This document shows, piece after piece, positions 1 through 7,864 of a stretch of 64,000 bases of DNA. The stretch is taken from NCBI GenBank assembly GCA_946408345.1, contig CAMJRR010000011.1:1-64000 (forward strand), read 5' to 3'. Source of the stretch: an uncultured Bacteroidales bacterium. GTDB lineage: Bacteria > Bacteroidota > Bacteroidia > Bacteroidales > F082. Positions within the stretch are counted from its first letter, which is position 1, and each line of letters begins with the position of its first letter. Made by a program: the position numbers and the translations under genes. Below the pieces are notes generated by a model that was not told the DNA's origin, ran no database searches, and saw only the letters and a program-made list of their open reading frames with translations.

Positions 1-646
1 CATAATCACGGATGTTGCCCTTCAAGTCGGGGTTGGCATCGCGCCATTCCTTCGCTGTAACACCAAACAAGGCTACATTCAGCACATCGGCTTCGTTGGC
101 GTAAATCAACGACGCATGATAATGGTCGAGTTCTTCTGGCACAAGATTCTCCTTAATCGCATCAGTATGAATATGATAGTTAATCTTTGCCAACTCTCGT
201 TTTACCGACCAACCGAGTTGCTTTTGTTCTTCCTCTTTTAGGCGTTGGAATTCCTTGGCGACATACAACTCAAACTCAACCGAAATCCAACTGGCAAACT
301 TGAAGGCAATGTCTTTGTGGGCGTAGGTGCCACCATAATATCTACCAGACTTTACAATAAATCCAATGGCATCAGTGGCTTCAATCCATTTTTTTGGCGA
401 CATGGTGAAAGCATTTAGACCCGCCTGCTGTCTAAACCCCTCGAATTCGAGGGGTTTAAAATTGGGATTATACAATGCTTCCCAAATTCCCAAATACTCA
501 ATAGTATTACGGTTACGCATCCAGTTTCCAATGGCTGCGTTAGGGTCATCCGTCTTGTATCTTGCAATATCCGTCAAGGAGATATAATCCTTGTTGTCTA
601 TCGACAAAATCGTAATACTCGTATCTTGTACAGTCATCTTTGCCAT
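1..646 (-). CDS. KilA-N domain protein (partial, runs off left edge)
   Basis: The reading frame opens at 646 and stays open to base 1, about 215 codons. Residues 15-110 look like a KilA-N domain: a YISLTDIARYK start, then EYLGIWEALYNPNF, a SPKKWIEATDAIG stretch, GGTYAHKDIAFKFASWIS and a KEFQRLKEEE end. KilA-N domains are DNA-binding modules common in phage antirepressors and in solitary chromosomal genes of Bacteroidota; the function here is unknown. The ATG overlaps the kamC stop (TAATG), so translation is probably coupled to kamC. A 26-bp palindrome at 433-458 lies inside the gene and is read as F-K-P-L-E-F-E-G-F. It is probably an accessory gene lodged in the lysine operon and not part of the pathway. 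Confidence 0.85.
   Translation of the reverse strand, partial: MAKMTVQDTSITILSIDNKDYISLTDIARYKTDDPNAAIGNWMRNRNTIEYLGIWEALYNPNFKPLEFEGFRQQAGLNAFTMSPKKWIEATDAIGFIVKSGRYYGGTYAHKDIAFKFASWISVEFELYVAKEFQRLKEEEQKQLGWSVKRELAKINYHIHTDAIKENLVPEELDHYHASLIYANEADVLNVALFGVTAKEWRDANPDLKGNIRDY
433..458. repeat. GAATTC-centred palindrome, copy 1 (inside KilA-N gene)
   Basis: A perfect 26-bp palindrome with arm TAAACCCCTCGAA around a central GAATTC. The same palindrome recurs at 701-730 at the end of kamC. Here it is translated in frame as part of the KilA-N domain. Confidence 0.9.
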
Positions 647-2088
647 TAGTCATTTCCTCCTTTCTTTCCAAGGGGGTCGAATTCGACCCCTTTGGTGGTT
701 TTTAAACCCCTCGAATTCGAGGGGTTTAAAATTTCTAATTGTGGCGAATTCGCCATAATTAAAATCCTCCTCGCCTCGGAAATCCACTCCGAATCAATCC
801 CCAAACTCTCGGCAATATTCAGCGCCTCGTGCGGCACTTCGCCGTCTTGGACTTCTACGAGTTCGTAGTTCATTGCGCCGTTGTCGAAGCCCTTCACCCG
901 CAGGCAATGGGCGTCGGTCGGCTCTATATCGTAATGCGTGGTCATGACGAGGCTCACCGTCTCCTCTCTCAACACTTTCACCAGCGCCGACACCAACGCC
1001 GTGCCCTCGGTGGGATTGGTGGTGCGCGCCGGCTCATCAATCAACGCCACTATCTTTCGGTTTTCGCGCGATGCCTTGATGACGGCATCGATGTTCTTCA
1101 TCTCTGCGGCAAACGACGACAGCCCCTTCTCGATGGACTGCTCGTCGCCGATGCAGAAGAAAACCTCATCCTTGACGGCGATGTCGGCTGATTGGGCAGG
1201 AATGCCGAACCCGTATTGGAACAGGTACTGGCACAGCGTCAAGGTCTTCAAGACCACGGTCTTGCCACCCATATTGGCACCCGTGATCAAGGTGGGCTTC
1301 TGCCCAAAGGTGAGGCTCACTGGCTGGAACGCGCGTTTGCGCTGCGCCAAGGCGTCCTTCACCTGCGGATGGAACATCGCCTCGTAACGGCTGATGTCAT
1401 CCTTCGAAATCGTCGGGAAGCAAAGTCCCAACTGCTTTATCTGCAAGGCTTTGGCGAGGTTCATGTCAATCTTCGCCATCGCGATTTGGGCTTCCTCCAA
1501 AGCCTTCGCAAAAGGAACCAACTGCTTGCTCAAATCCCTCCGCACGCCTTCTTCAATCTCGGCACACTCGGCCAAGAGTTCCTCTTGTTGACTGGGATTC
1601 TGGCGCATCTGCGCACGAAGGTCACGCAGTTCCTGGCAGTAGGAGTCATACACATAGAAGGTCGCCATTTTCAGCCCGTCGGGGTCGAGGATGGTGATAA
1701 CCTCGTTCAGGTCGGGCACGGCAATGGCCTTGTCCAAGCCGTGGGCCTTCATCCGCTCCGCCACATCGACGGCCAAGATGGCCAGATGCTTCACCTCGAA
1801 GAGTTCGATGTCGTCCAAGACGGCTTGCTGCCCGAGGTTCTTGATGGTCGTGCGGATGTCCTTCAGCCCCTGCAGGCGGAACTGGAGCGTATTAATATAA
1901 GGTGTATCGACATCCTCCACGAAACGCACAAACTGTCGCAGCACCTCATACGATTGGGCAATATCCTCCCCTTTCCGCATCATCGGCATGTCGAGCATCC
2001 AACGGCGAGTATAACCCGCTTGTAGTTCGAGTTGCTCGAACACATAACGCAGGCCGCAGGGCGATTCTATGTGGTCTCTCAATTGCAT
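646..2088 (-). CDS. kamC: MutS-family ATPase of the lysine-fermentation cluster
   Basis: A 480-residue protein with the MutS-type ATPase core: Walker A GANMGGKT at residues 270-277, Walker B ALIDEPART near 348-356, and TTHYD near 383. It lacks the MutS mismatch-recognition domain. A MutS-like gene travels with kamD/kamE (lysine 5,6-aminomutase) in lysine-fermenting bacteria and has been called kamC; a role in maintaining or reactivating the mutase is only a hypothesis. It overlaps kamB by 10 bp and the KilA-N gene by 1 bp, so it is part of a tightly packed operon. The tail after about residue 442 is encoded by three GAATTC-centred palindromes and is probably a recent, non-functional extension. 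Confidence 0.85.
   Translation of the reverse strand: MQLRDHIESPCGLRYVFEQLELQAGYTRRWMLDMPMMRKGEDIAQSYEVLRQFVRFVEDVDTPYINTLQFRLQGLKDIRTTIKNLGQQAVLDDIELFEVKHLAILAVDVAERMKAHGLDKAIAVPDLNEVITILDPDGLKMATFYVYDSYCQELRDLRAQMRQNPSQQEELLAECAEIEEGVRRDLSKQLVPFAKALEEAQIAMAKIDMNLAKALQIKQLGLCFPTISKDDISRYEAMFHPQVKDALAQRKRAFQPVSLTFGQKPTLITGANMGGKTVVLKTLTLCQYLFQYGFGIPAQSADIAVKDEVFFCIGDEQSIEKGLSSFAAEMKNIDAVIKASRENRKIVALIDEPARTTNPTEGTALVSALVKVLREETVSLVMTTHYDIEPTDAHCLRVKGFDNGAMNYELVEVQDGEVPHEALNIAESLGIDSEWISEARRILIMANSPQLEILNPSNSRGLKTTKGVEFDPLGKKGGND
673..760. repeat. Cluster of three GAATTC-centred palindromes forming the 3' end of kamC
   Basis: Three palindromes lie in 88 bp: 673-690 (arm GGGGTCGAA, perfect), 701-730 (arm TTTAAACCCCTCGAA, perfect, same family as 433-458) and 737-760 (core TGGCGAATTCGCCA, one mismatched pair outside the core). 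All centre on GAATTC. Together they encode about the last 35 residues of kamC without breaking the frame. Confidence 0.85.
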
Positions 2089-3119
2089 ACTGGGCTTGCG
2101 GACGGCTCGTCCGCACTATTTTTCATTAAATCATACACCGGAAGTTGTATCGCTTCCGAAAGTCTGTTACACAGCGTGTCGGAGTCCAAGGTCACGCCCA
2201 AGGGCGAGGTCGGGTTCACCGTCACGGCGATGAGTTTGCTCTTTTGCAGCACGCGGATCATGCCGCCTGCCTTCAAGAATAGTCGATACTGCTGCGGACT
2301 GACGAAGATCTTGGTGAAGTCGCGCACCACCAGTTCGCAGGTCTTCAGTTTCGGGTTCTTCCTCACCTTCTCGAGGAAGCCGTCCACCAAGGCGCCCGCC
2401 ACATAAAGGGTCTTGCAGCGGTCCATGCCCTCGAAGCGGAAGTCTTGCGACAGCGAGGAGATGTGGCTCAACTCGTGCAACGCGCCTTCGTCGTCGATGT
2501 GCCACACGCCTCTCTCGATGGGCATCAACAGTTTCAGTTGTTCCTCATCGGTGAGCGGAATGTTGATTAGTTCCACGATGAAGGCCGTCTGCTGCACCAA
2601 GGTGGTCATGTTGGTGGAATAGGCCGCACCCGTGGCCAAAATCATGCTCTGGCTCACAGCGGGCGAAGCCAGACTCAAGCGTGATAAGGCTCCATCGATA
2701 ATCACGAGGTCGAGGCCCACACGGTGCATGTCTTTCATCCAGCGTTTCAGTCCGCTGGCCGACGAAGGTCCTGACAGGAGGATCTTGCCTCCCGTCAGGG
2801 CTTTGGCCGTCACCACACGACCCAGTGAGGTGTTCTCGTCGCTGACATCAATCAGTTCCGAGACGATGCGCTTTTGGCGGTAATGCATCTCGGAGGTACC
2901 GAAATACATCCCTTGGCGCAAGTAGATTTCCGGCTTTTGCGTCCGGGTCACCTGGTCGGTGGTCTCTCCATCAATGCCAATTGAAGTCACAGCAATACGC
3001 TTCCGCTCGATAGGCAGGCGGTCGAGCACATAGTTCAGACTCACGGTCTTCCCTGTGTTCTTCTGCAAGCCCACGATGGACAGGCTGTCGTAATTCAATA
3101 TTTCGTTGATGAAGGACAT
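2079..3119 (-). CDS. kamB: P-loop protein of the lysine-fermentation cluster
   Basis: A 346-residue protein with a nucleotide-binding loop GLQKNTGKT at residues 17-25 and no membrane segments. It sits directly upstream of the MutS-like gene and overlaps it by 10 bp. An uncharacterised gene in this position of kamA-kamB-kamC-kamD-kamE clusters has been named kamB; the symbol rests on gene order more than on a known activity. Its pairing with a MutS-like ATPase beside an adenosylcobalamin-dependent mutase would fit a repair or reactivation role, which is inference. The start at 3119 puts the P-loop near the N-terminus, as expected. Confidence 0.8.
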   Translation of the reverse strand: MSFINEILNYDSLSIVGLQKNTGKTVSLNYVLDRLPIERKRIAVTSIGIDGETTDQVTRTQKPEIYLRQGMYFGTSEMHYRQKRIVSELIDVSDENTSLGRVVTAKALTGGKILLSGPSSASGLKRWMKDMHRVGLDLVIIDGALSRLSLASPAVSQSMILATGAAYSTNMTTLVQQTAFIVELINIPLTDEEQLKLLMPIERGVWHIDDEGALHELSHISSLSQDFRFEGMDRCKTLYVAGALVDGFLEKVRKNPKLKTCELVVRDFTKIFVSPQQYRLFLKAGGMIRVLQKSKLIAVTVNPTSPLGVTLDSDTLCNRLSEAIQLPVYDLMKNSADEPSASPVCN

Positions 3120-3124
3120 GTTTT

Positions 3125-3499
3125 TTATTCCTCTATTTTCGACAAAACAGCATTGATTTCATGCACTGCTTGATATACATCCACTTCGCAACTATAAGAA
3201 TACTTGCCATCATCCTTTGTGATGTCGAAATGGATTGTATAAGGAGTGGAGGATCTGTATGGTTCGAATTCTACTTCATAACAACCTCTCTCATCAGTGA
3301 ACCATTCACCGATGAAACCAAATCCACTATATGGAGCAACGCTGGTCACGCAAACACGAACATCCTCCACAGGTTGCTCCTCTTGGTCGGTTACAATGCC
3401 ACTGATGGTAACTTGATCAGGAAGTTTCTTGCACGATGTCAAGGTAACCGCACCAGCGACTACCAACAGCATTAGCAATAATTTCATTGTTGTTTTCAT
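3125..3499 (-). CDS. Small lipoprotein with carboxypeptidase-regulatory-like (Ig) fold
   Basis: About 124 residues when started at the ATG at 3499, which gives a clean lipoprotein signal (hydrophobic run, then TLTSC with Cys as the lipid-modified residue). An upstream in-frame ATG at 3532 overlaps the RhuM stop (ATGA) and would add 11 polar residues. The mature part, with ISGIVTDQEEQPVEDVRV and later TPYTIHFDI, resembles the CarboxypepD_reg-like beta-sandwich common in Bacteroidota surface proteins. It probably sits on the outer face of a membrane. It lies 5 bp from kamB but has no evident link to lysine breakdown. Confidence 0.75.
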   Translation of the reverse strand: MKTTMKLLLMLLVVAGAVTLTSCKKLPDQVTISGIVTDQEEQPVEDVRVCVTSVAPYSGFGFIGEWFTDERGCYEVEFEPYRSSTPYTIHFDITKDDGKYSYSCEVDVYQAVHEINAVLSKIEE

Positions 3500-3528
3500 A
3501 ACTGATCGATTTTGAGTATTACCTTTGT

Positions 3529-4545
3529 TCATTTTCGGTTCACTATTTGCTGTTCCAATTGTTTCAGTTCCTCGTCATCCATTTGGTCGGCAAGTTGTGC
3601 ATCGGCTTGTTTGCGGCGTTGGTCAAACTGCTCGTAAACGGCCAACACATAGTCTTCCATTTCTTTGTTGGAGATACTTCCGGCATTGCGTAGCACATCC
3701 TTGTTTTGGAATTGCAGCAGATGGTCCACATTCTGCCGCCAATAGTTGAGAGTCAGGTCGAGGCGTTCCTTCACACGGATTTCTGCCGATTCAAGAAACA
3801 ATGTCGTCAGGCGGTTGAGCAGGTCTATCTCATCAGCACGAAGATAATTCTTGGCGATGTAGATGTCCTGTTTGCGTACCACAGATCCTTTCCACGATGT
3901 AAGTGCCATGTTAGGTTGCGAGGCATCAGCACGGCTGACGATGATTTCGGCAGCGGTTTGGTGGGTAACGGCATAAAGCAACTTGTTTTGCGTTTCGGCA
4001 AAAAACATCTGTGTTGCCTTGTCAGTGGAATCGTAGTCGCTGCTTAAGGCGAACAGGTCGCGCAGTTTTTGGTAGAAGCGTTTCTCCGAGGCTCGAATGT
4101 CGCGAATGCGTTCAAGCAACTCATCGAAGTAGTCGGGGCGACCATCGGGGTTCTTCAGGCGCTCATCGTCAAGTACGAAACCTTTCACAATGAACTCCTT
4201 CAAGTGTTGGTTGGCCCAAATGCGGAATTGCGTGCCGCGCTTCCCCTTCACTCGGAAGCCAACTGCCAACACCATATCCAACGAGTAGAAAGTGACATCA
4301 TATTGTTTGCCGTCGGCGGCAGTTATAAAGAAATTCTTTACAACTGAATCCAATGTTAATTCATTCTCTTTCAGAATATTGGATATGTGTTGACCCACAT
4401 TTTGCTTCGAGGTGGCAAAAAGTTCGGCCATCTGTTTCTGGTTCATCCAGACATTGCCATCACGAGCCATCATCGTAACACTCACCTTGCCGTCCAAGGT
4501 GTTGTAGATGATGAGGTTCTGCTGGTTGGGTACCATTTCGTTCAT
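3529..4545 (-). CDS. RhuM family protein
   Basis: A 338-residue protein of the RhuM ('virulence protein') family. The N-terminal half has a winged-helix-like DNA-binding region (NQKQMAELFATSKQNVGQHI), followed by the family segments YSLDMVLAVGFRVKGKRGTQFR, WANQHLKEFIVKGF and ERIRDIRASEKRFYQK. The molecular function of RhuM proteins is not established; they scatter through accessory regions and toxin or defence loci. This copy lies between kamA and kamB, bounded upstream by a 13-bp-stem hairpin repeat, which marks it as an insertion into the operon. A second, clearly different RhuM is at 41,958-42,944. Confidence 0.88.
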   Translation of the reverse strand: MNEMVPNQQNLIIYNTLDGKVSVTMMARDGNVWMNQKQMAELFATSKQNVGQHISNILKENELTLDSVVKNFFITAADGKQYDVTFYSLDMVLAVGFRVKGKRGTQFRIWANQHLKEFIVKGFVLDDERLKNPDGRPDYFDELLERIRDIRASEKRFYQKLRDLFALSSDYDSTDKATQMFFAETQNKLLYAVTHQTAAEIIVSRADASQPNMALTSWKGSVVRKQDIYIAKNYLRADEIDLLNRLTTLFLESAEIRVKERLDLTLNYWRQNVDHLLQFQNKDVLRNAGSISNKEMEDYVLAVYEQFDQRRKQADAQLADQMDDEELKQLEQQIVNRK

Positions 4546-4578
4546 AAGGCCTGCTATTTTGCTACAAAACTGCGATTA

Positions 4579-4608
4579 GGTAGAGACGCAAAATCTTGCG
4601 TCTCTACC
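4579..4608. repeat. Short hairpin repeat downstream of kamA
   Basis: A perfect 13-bp inverted repeat (GGTAGAGACGCAA) with a 4-base loop AATC. Repeats of this sequence type (TAGAGACGCAA...TTGCGTCTCTA) are familiar in Bacteroidota intergenic regions. No T-tract follows on the minus strand, so it is more likely a REP-like element than a classical terminator. Confidence 0.85.
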
Positions 4609-4623
4609 ATTCACCTTTATTAA

Positions 4624-5925
4624 TTATCTGTTCTCGTTGCGCTCGTGACGTTTCAACGCCTTCGGCTCGATGTTCATGCGCTCGCCTTCGAGCAGCGAGA
4701 TGACACCGTCCACGGCCTTGTCGGCAGCGACCTGTTCCTTGGCGCGTGCAGCCTGGCACTCGGGACAGTTGCACTCGCTGTGGTACTCGGTCGGCTCGGT
4801 GTAGGTCGTGATGACGCCTTCGAAGTTGCGCAGCACCACCTTGCCAGGGGCTTGCGAGATGACATACTGGGGCATGACCGGGGTCTTGCCGCCGCCACCG
4901 GGAGCATCGACGACGAAGGTCGGGATGCAGAAGCCGCTGGTGTGGCCACGAAGGCCTTCGATGATTTCGATACCCTTCGAGACGGGCGTGCGGAAATGCT
5001 CCAGACCCATCGAGAGGTCGCACTGGTAGATGTAGTACGGACGCACGCGCATCTTGACGAGTTCGTGGACGAGGTTCTTCATCACATGGACGCAGTCGTT
5101 GACGCCACGGAGCAGCACGCTCTGGTTGCCCAACGGGATACCGGCGTTGGCCAGCATCTCGCAAGCACGACGCGACTCGGCGGTCACCTCGTTCGGGTGG
5201 TTGAAGTGCGTGTTGATCCACACGGGGTGGTACTTCTTCAGCATGTCGCAGAGTTCGGGCGTGATACGCTGCGGGCAGACCACGGGGGTGCGGGTGCCCA
5301 AGCGGACGATCTCCACATGCGGGATCTGGCGCAGGCGCGAGATGATGTATTCCAGTTTCTTGTCGCTCACCATCAAGGCATCGCCACCCGAGAGCAACAC
5401 GTCGCGCACGCTCTCGGTCTTCTCGATGTATTCGAGGGCTTTCTCGATACGGTCGGGACCGCATTCGTTGTCGGTCTGGCCAGCAAAACGACGGCGCGTG
5501 CAGTGACGGCAGTACATGGAGCACATGTCGGTGATGAGGAACAGCACACGGTCCGGATAACGGTGGGTCAAGCCGGGTGTCGGCGAGTCTTCATCCTCGT
5601 GCAGCGGGTCGAGCAAGTCGGCGGCTGCCTGATGGGTCTCCAAAGCGGTAGGGATGCACTGACGGCGGACGGGGTCATGCGGGTCGTTCGGGTCGATGAG
5701 GCTCAAATAATAAGGAGTGATGGCCATGCGGAGGGTCGAGAGGGTCTTTCTCACGCCTTCTTCCTCTTCGGCGGTCAGCTTCACATATTTCTTCAAGTCC
5801 TCAAGGGTCTCGATGCGGTTCTTCACCTGCCATTTCCAGTCGTTCCACTGCTCGTCGGTGACTTCCGGGAACAATTGTTTTCTTCTTGATTCTGCCATTT
5901 TTTTCAGCTTTAAGCCGTAAGCCAT
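4624..5925 (-). CDS. kamA: L-lysine 2,3-aminomutase
   Basis: A 433-residue radical-SAM, PLP-dependent enzyme converting L-lysine to L-beta-lysine, the first step of lysine fermentation. The [4Fe-4S] motif CSMYCRHC has Cys135, Cys139 and Cys142. The PLP lysine lies in APGGGGKTPV (Lys347). A C-terminal zinc-type cluster HSECNCPEC (Cys385, Cys387, Cys390) is as in the clostridial enzyme. Length and motif spacing match characterised KamA. Placement between kdd and kamB in one transcription unit supports catabolism over the antibiotic or beta-lysine osmolyte roles of other family members. The start at 5925 (MAYGLKLKKMAESRRKQLFP) fits the family N-terminus. Confidence 0.97.
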   Translation of the reverse strand: MAYGLKLKKMAESRRKQLFPEVTDEQWNDWKWQVKNRIETLEDLKKYVKLTAEEEEGVRKTLSTLRMAITPYYLSLIDPNDPHDPVRRQCIPTALETHQAAADLLDPLHEDEDSPTPGLTHRYPDRVLFLITDMCSMYCRHCTRRRFAGQTDNECGPDRIEKALEYIEKTESVRDVLLSGGDALMVSDKKLEYIISRLRQIPHVEIVRLGTRTPVVCPQRITPELCDMLKKYHPVWINTHFNHPNEVTAESRRACEMLANAGIPLGNQSVLLRGVNDCVHVMKNLVHELVKMRVRPYYIYQCDLSMGLEHFRTPVSKGIEIIEGLRGHTSGFCIPTFVVDAPGGGGKTPVMPQYVISQAPGKVVLRNFEGVITTYTEPTEYHSECNCPECQAARAKEQVAADKAVDGVISLLEGERMNIEPKALKRHERNENR

Positions 5926-5982
5926 AAGCTGTAAGCAACGTGCCAGTGGGCTTATTGCTTACAGCTTACAGCTTATAGCTGA
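5926..5982. repeat. Imperfect inverted repeat between kdd and kamA
   Basis: The gap is nearly filled by an inverted repeat whose arms are built from AAGCTGTAAGC and GCTTACAGCTT units. It belongs to a class of low-complexity hairpin repeats seen at several intergenic sites in this window (9,228-9,330; 17,583-17,661; 32,851-32,928). Confidence 0.65.
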
Positions 5983-7056
5983 TTATGCATACAATTCCTC
6001 AAAGATCTTGCGGAGCTCGGGGCTTTCGCGGAGTTCCTGCAGGGTGAATTCGGCGTGGCCCTTGGTGTAGCCGTTACCCATAATCATGTTCACGTCGCTA
6101 CCGATACCTTCGGCGCCGAGAGAAGCCTTGGTGAAGCTGGTGGCCATACTGAAGAAATAGACGATACCGTCGTCCTTCGTGCAGAGCACAGCGGTCATTT
6201 CCTGATCCGGCACGTTGACGCAGTTGATGGTCACATCGGCCATCTTGCCGTTGGTCAGTCTCTCAACCATTTCGTAAACCTGCACGGGAGTCATGCCGGC
6301 AGCGCTTTCCACGATGTCGCAGAAGCCGAGGTCCTTGATACGCTGGGTCGACTTGGGGCTGTTGGCGATACCGATCACCTTACCCGTGACGCCGACGCGC
6401 TTCTTGGCTTCGTAGCAGCAGAGCATACCGCTCTTACCACCAGCGCCGAGGATGACGACGGTTTGGCCGTATTGGCACAACTTGGCGGTCTGGGCAGGAG
6501 CACCAGCCACGTCGAGGGCGCTCAGGGCGAGTTTCTCAGGCATATCATCCGGAATCTTGGCATAGATGCCGCTTTCGAACAGGATGGCCTTACCCTTGAT
6601 GTCGACTTGGTCAACATCGGGACGGATGGCGAGGATCTCGTCGATGCGGAGCGGGGTCAGTGACAGGGAGACCAAAGTGGCAATGCGGTCGCCTTCCTTC
6701 AGGTCGATCTTGCCTTTCAGGGCGTCACCGATCTTCTCGACCTTGCCGAGGAGCATACCGCCAGAGCCGGTACGACGGTTGCGGTGCTTGCCTTGCAGTT
6801 CCACGTTGAGGAACATCTCCTTCTTCACCTCTTCCATGATCTTCTCTTCGCTTGCGCCAGGGCCAGCCTGTTGCTTGGCGTAGTTGTGGATGTCGGTGAA
6901 CGAAGCGGAGTCGATATTCAGGGTCTGCACGTCGATGAGGATCTCGTTGTCCCAAATCTCGTCCATGTTGTTGTTCAGTTTGTTAGCGGGTTGCGGCAGC
7001 ACGCCGACGGGTTCGATTACACGGTGAGTACCGTATTTGTTACCATGTTTTTGCAT
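5983..7056 (-). CDS. kdd: L-erythro-3,5-diaminohexanoate dehydrogenase
   Basis: A 357-residue NAD(P)-dependent dehydrogenase that oxidises 3,5-diaminohexanoate to 5-amino-3-oxohexanoate, with release of ammonium. The family N-terminus KYGTHRVIEPVGVLPQ is present from residue 7. A zinc-less medium-chain fold is followed by a Rossmann motif VVILGAGGKSG at residues 200-210 and a NCVNVPDQE segment. It lies between kce and kamA in the same transcription unit, separated from the lipoprotein gene upstream by 66 bp of TTGTTTAATTG-like sequence. The upstream start MQKHGNKYG is kept because the conserved region begins only a few residues later. Confidence 0.95.
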   Translation of the reverse strand: MQKHGNKYGTHRVIEPVGVLPQPANKLNNNMDEIWDNEILIDVQTLNIDSASFTDIHNYAKQQAGPGASEEKIMEEVKKEMFLNVELQGKHRNRRTGSGGMLLGKVEKIGDALKGKIDLKEGDRIATLVSLSLTPLRIDEILAIRPDVDQVDIKGKAILFESGIYAKIPDDMPEKLALSALDVAGAPAQTAKLCQYGQTVVILGAGGKSGMLCCYEAKKRVGVTGKVIGIANSPKSTQRIKDLGFCDIVESAAGMTPVQVYEMVERLTNGKMADVTINCVNVPDQEMTAVLCTKDDGIVYFFSMATSFTKASLGAEGIGSDVNMIMGNGYTKGHAEFTLQELRESPELRKIFEELYA

Positions 7057-7122
7057 CTTTGTTGTTGTTTAATTGTTTATTGTTTAACTGTTTAATTGTT
7101 GTTTTGTTTGTAGAGTCGTATT

Positions 7123-7797
7123 TCAATTTTTCGAACACACAGGGCGAACAGAAAAGCCACCTTTGCGAAAGAAGTAGTGTATGGCGTAGCTTCCCGAATA
7201 GAAATCCATACCCCACGCACAGTTGGAAAAGTCAGTACAGAGTGACCTCGACCAGTAGATGCCGTCGGAATCAGTATCAACAAGCCCACTATTCGAGTAG
7301 CCGCCAGCAGCGGGAAGAAAAAGGCTGTTGCCGTTATCGGCTGTAAATAGCCTTCCCTTTACGCCGTTTTGTATCGTCCATTTGTTGGTGGTATATTGTA
7401 TCAATTCTTCCCATTGGGTCATAGAAGGCGTACACCATTCAACTCCCAAAGCAGTAGCAGGATCATCACCATCTTGAAGAATAGTTAGTGTGTCGGTATA
7501 GCCGTCGTTGCCGTACTTTGAATTGCAACAGTACTTGGTAAGAGTGCTATCACCGTCTTTACAATACTGATAACTGCTCCAGTTGTATGTGTCCTTTGTC
7601 TTCGTTTCGCCCCAAGCGAAATAGTCGCCATAATCTTCTGGCTCTTCAGCGCCTACATTACAGGTAGCCCAAAGAGTTCCACTCGGCAGACCAAGGTCTA
7701 CATAATTGTGACCATTGAATTTAGTCTTCTGATTATTGCAACTCACCACAAAAACCATCAGTAGTGCAAGCAGAGTGAAACTTCTTGTTGTTTTCAT
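7123..7797 (-). CDS. Lipoprotein with Fibrobacter succinogenes major paralogous domain
   Basis: A 224-residue protein with a lipoprotein signal (LLALLMVFVVSC, Cys20), then one copy of the Fib_succ_major domain: DLGLPSGTLWATCNVGA, GDYFAWGET, a W-rich centre with EWCTPSMTQWEEL, FLPAAGGYS and YWSRS, ending in FSVRPVCSKN. The domain is common in secreted proteins of Bacteroidota and Fibrobacter; its function is unknown and surface display is likely. It lies between kce and kdd with no evident biochemical link to lysine and looks like a gene captured by the operon. Confidence 0.85.
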   Translation of the reverse strand: MKTTRSFTLLALLMVFVVSCNNQKTKFNGHNYVDLGLPSGTLWATCNVGAEEPEDYGDYFAWGETKTKDTYNWSSYQYCKDGDSTLTKYCCNSKYGNDGYTDTLTILQDGDDPATALGVEWCTPSMTQWEELIQYTTNKWTIQNGVKGRLFTADNGNSLFLPAAGGYSNSGLVDTDSDGIYWSRSLCTDFSNCAWGMDFYSGSYAIHYFFRKGGFSVRPVCSKN

Positions 7798-7830
7798 TTT
7801 GTGTATTAGAAAAATGCTTTCTTATCCTAT

Positions 7831-7864
7831 TAATTATTTGCGCGGTTTAATTATTTGCGCGGTT
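7831..7864. repeat. 17-bp tandem duplication covering the kce stop codon
   Basis: Two exact copies of TAATTATTTGCGCGGTT lie head to tail. On the minus strand the first copy read encodes the last codons and stop of kce; the second repeats the same end just downstream. It is probably a slippage event and does not change the protein. Confidence 0.85.

Noticed and set aside
366..587. A 73-codon plus-strand frame at the left end
   Set aside because: Shadow of the KilA-N gene on the minus strand, which has full domain support.
4579..4608. Rho-independent terminator after kamA
   Set aside because: The stem is strong but no T-run follows on the minus strand, and pathway genes continue downstream; a REP-like repeat fits better.
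4645..5889. A 414-codon open frame on the plus strand opposite kamA
   Set aside because: It is an antisense shadow of a high-GC, clearly coding gene; its composition (His/Val/Asp/Arg rich) shows no domain, and kamA on the other strand has every expected motif.
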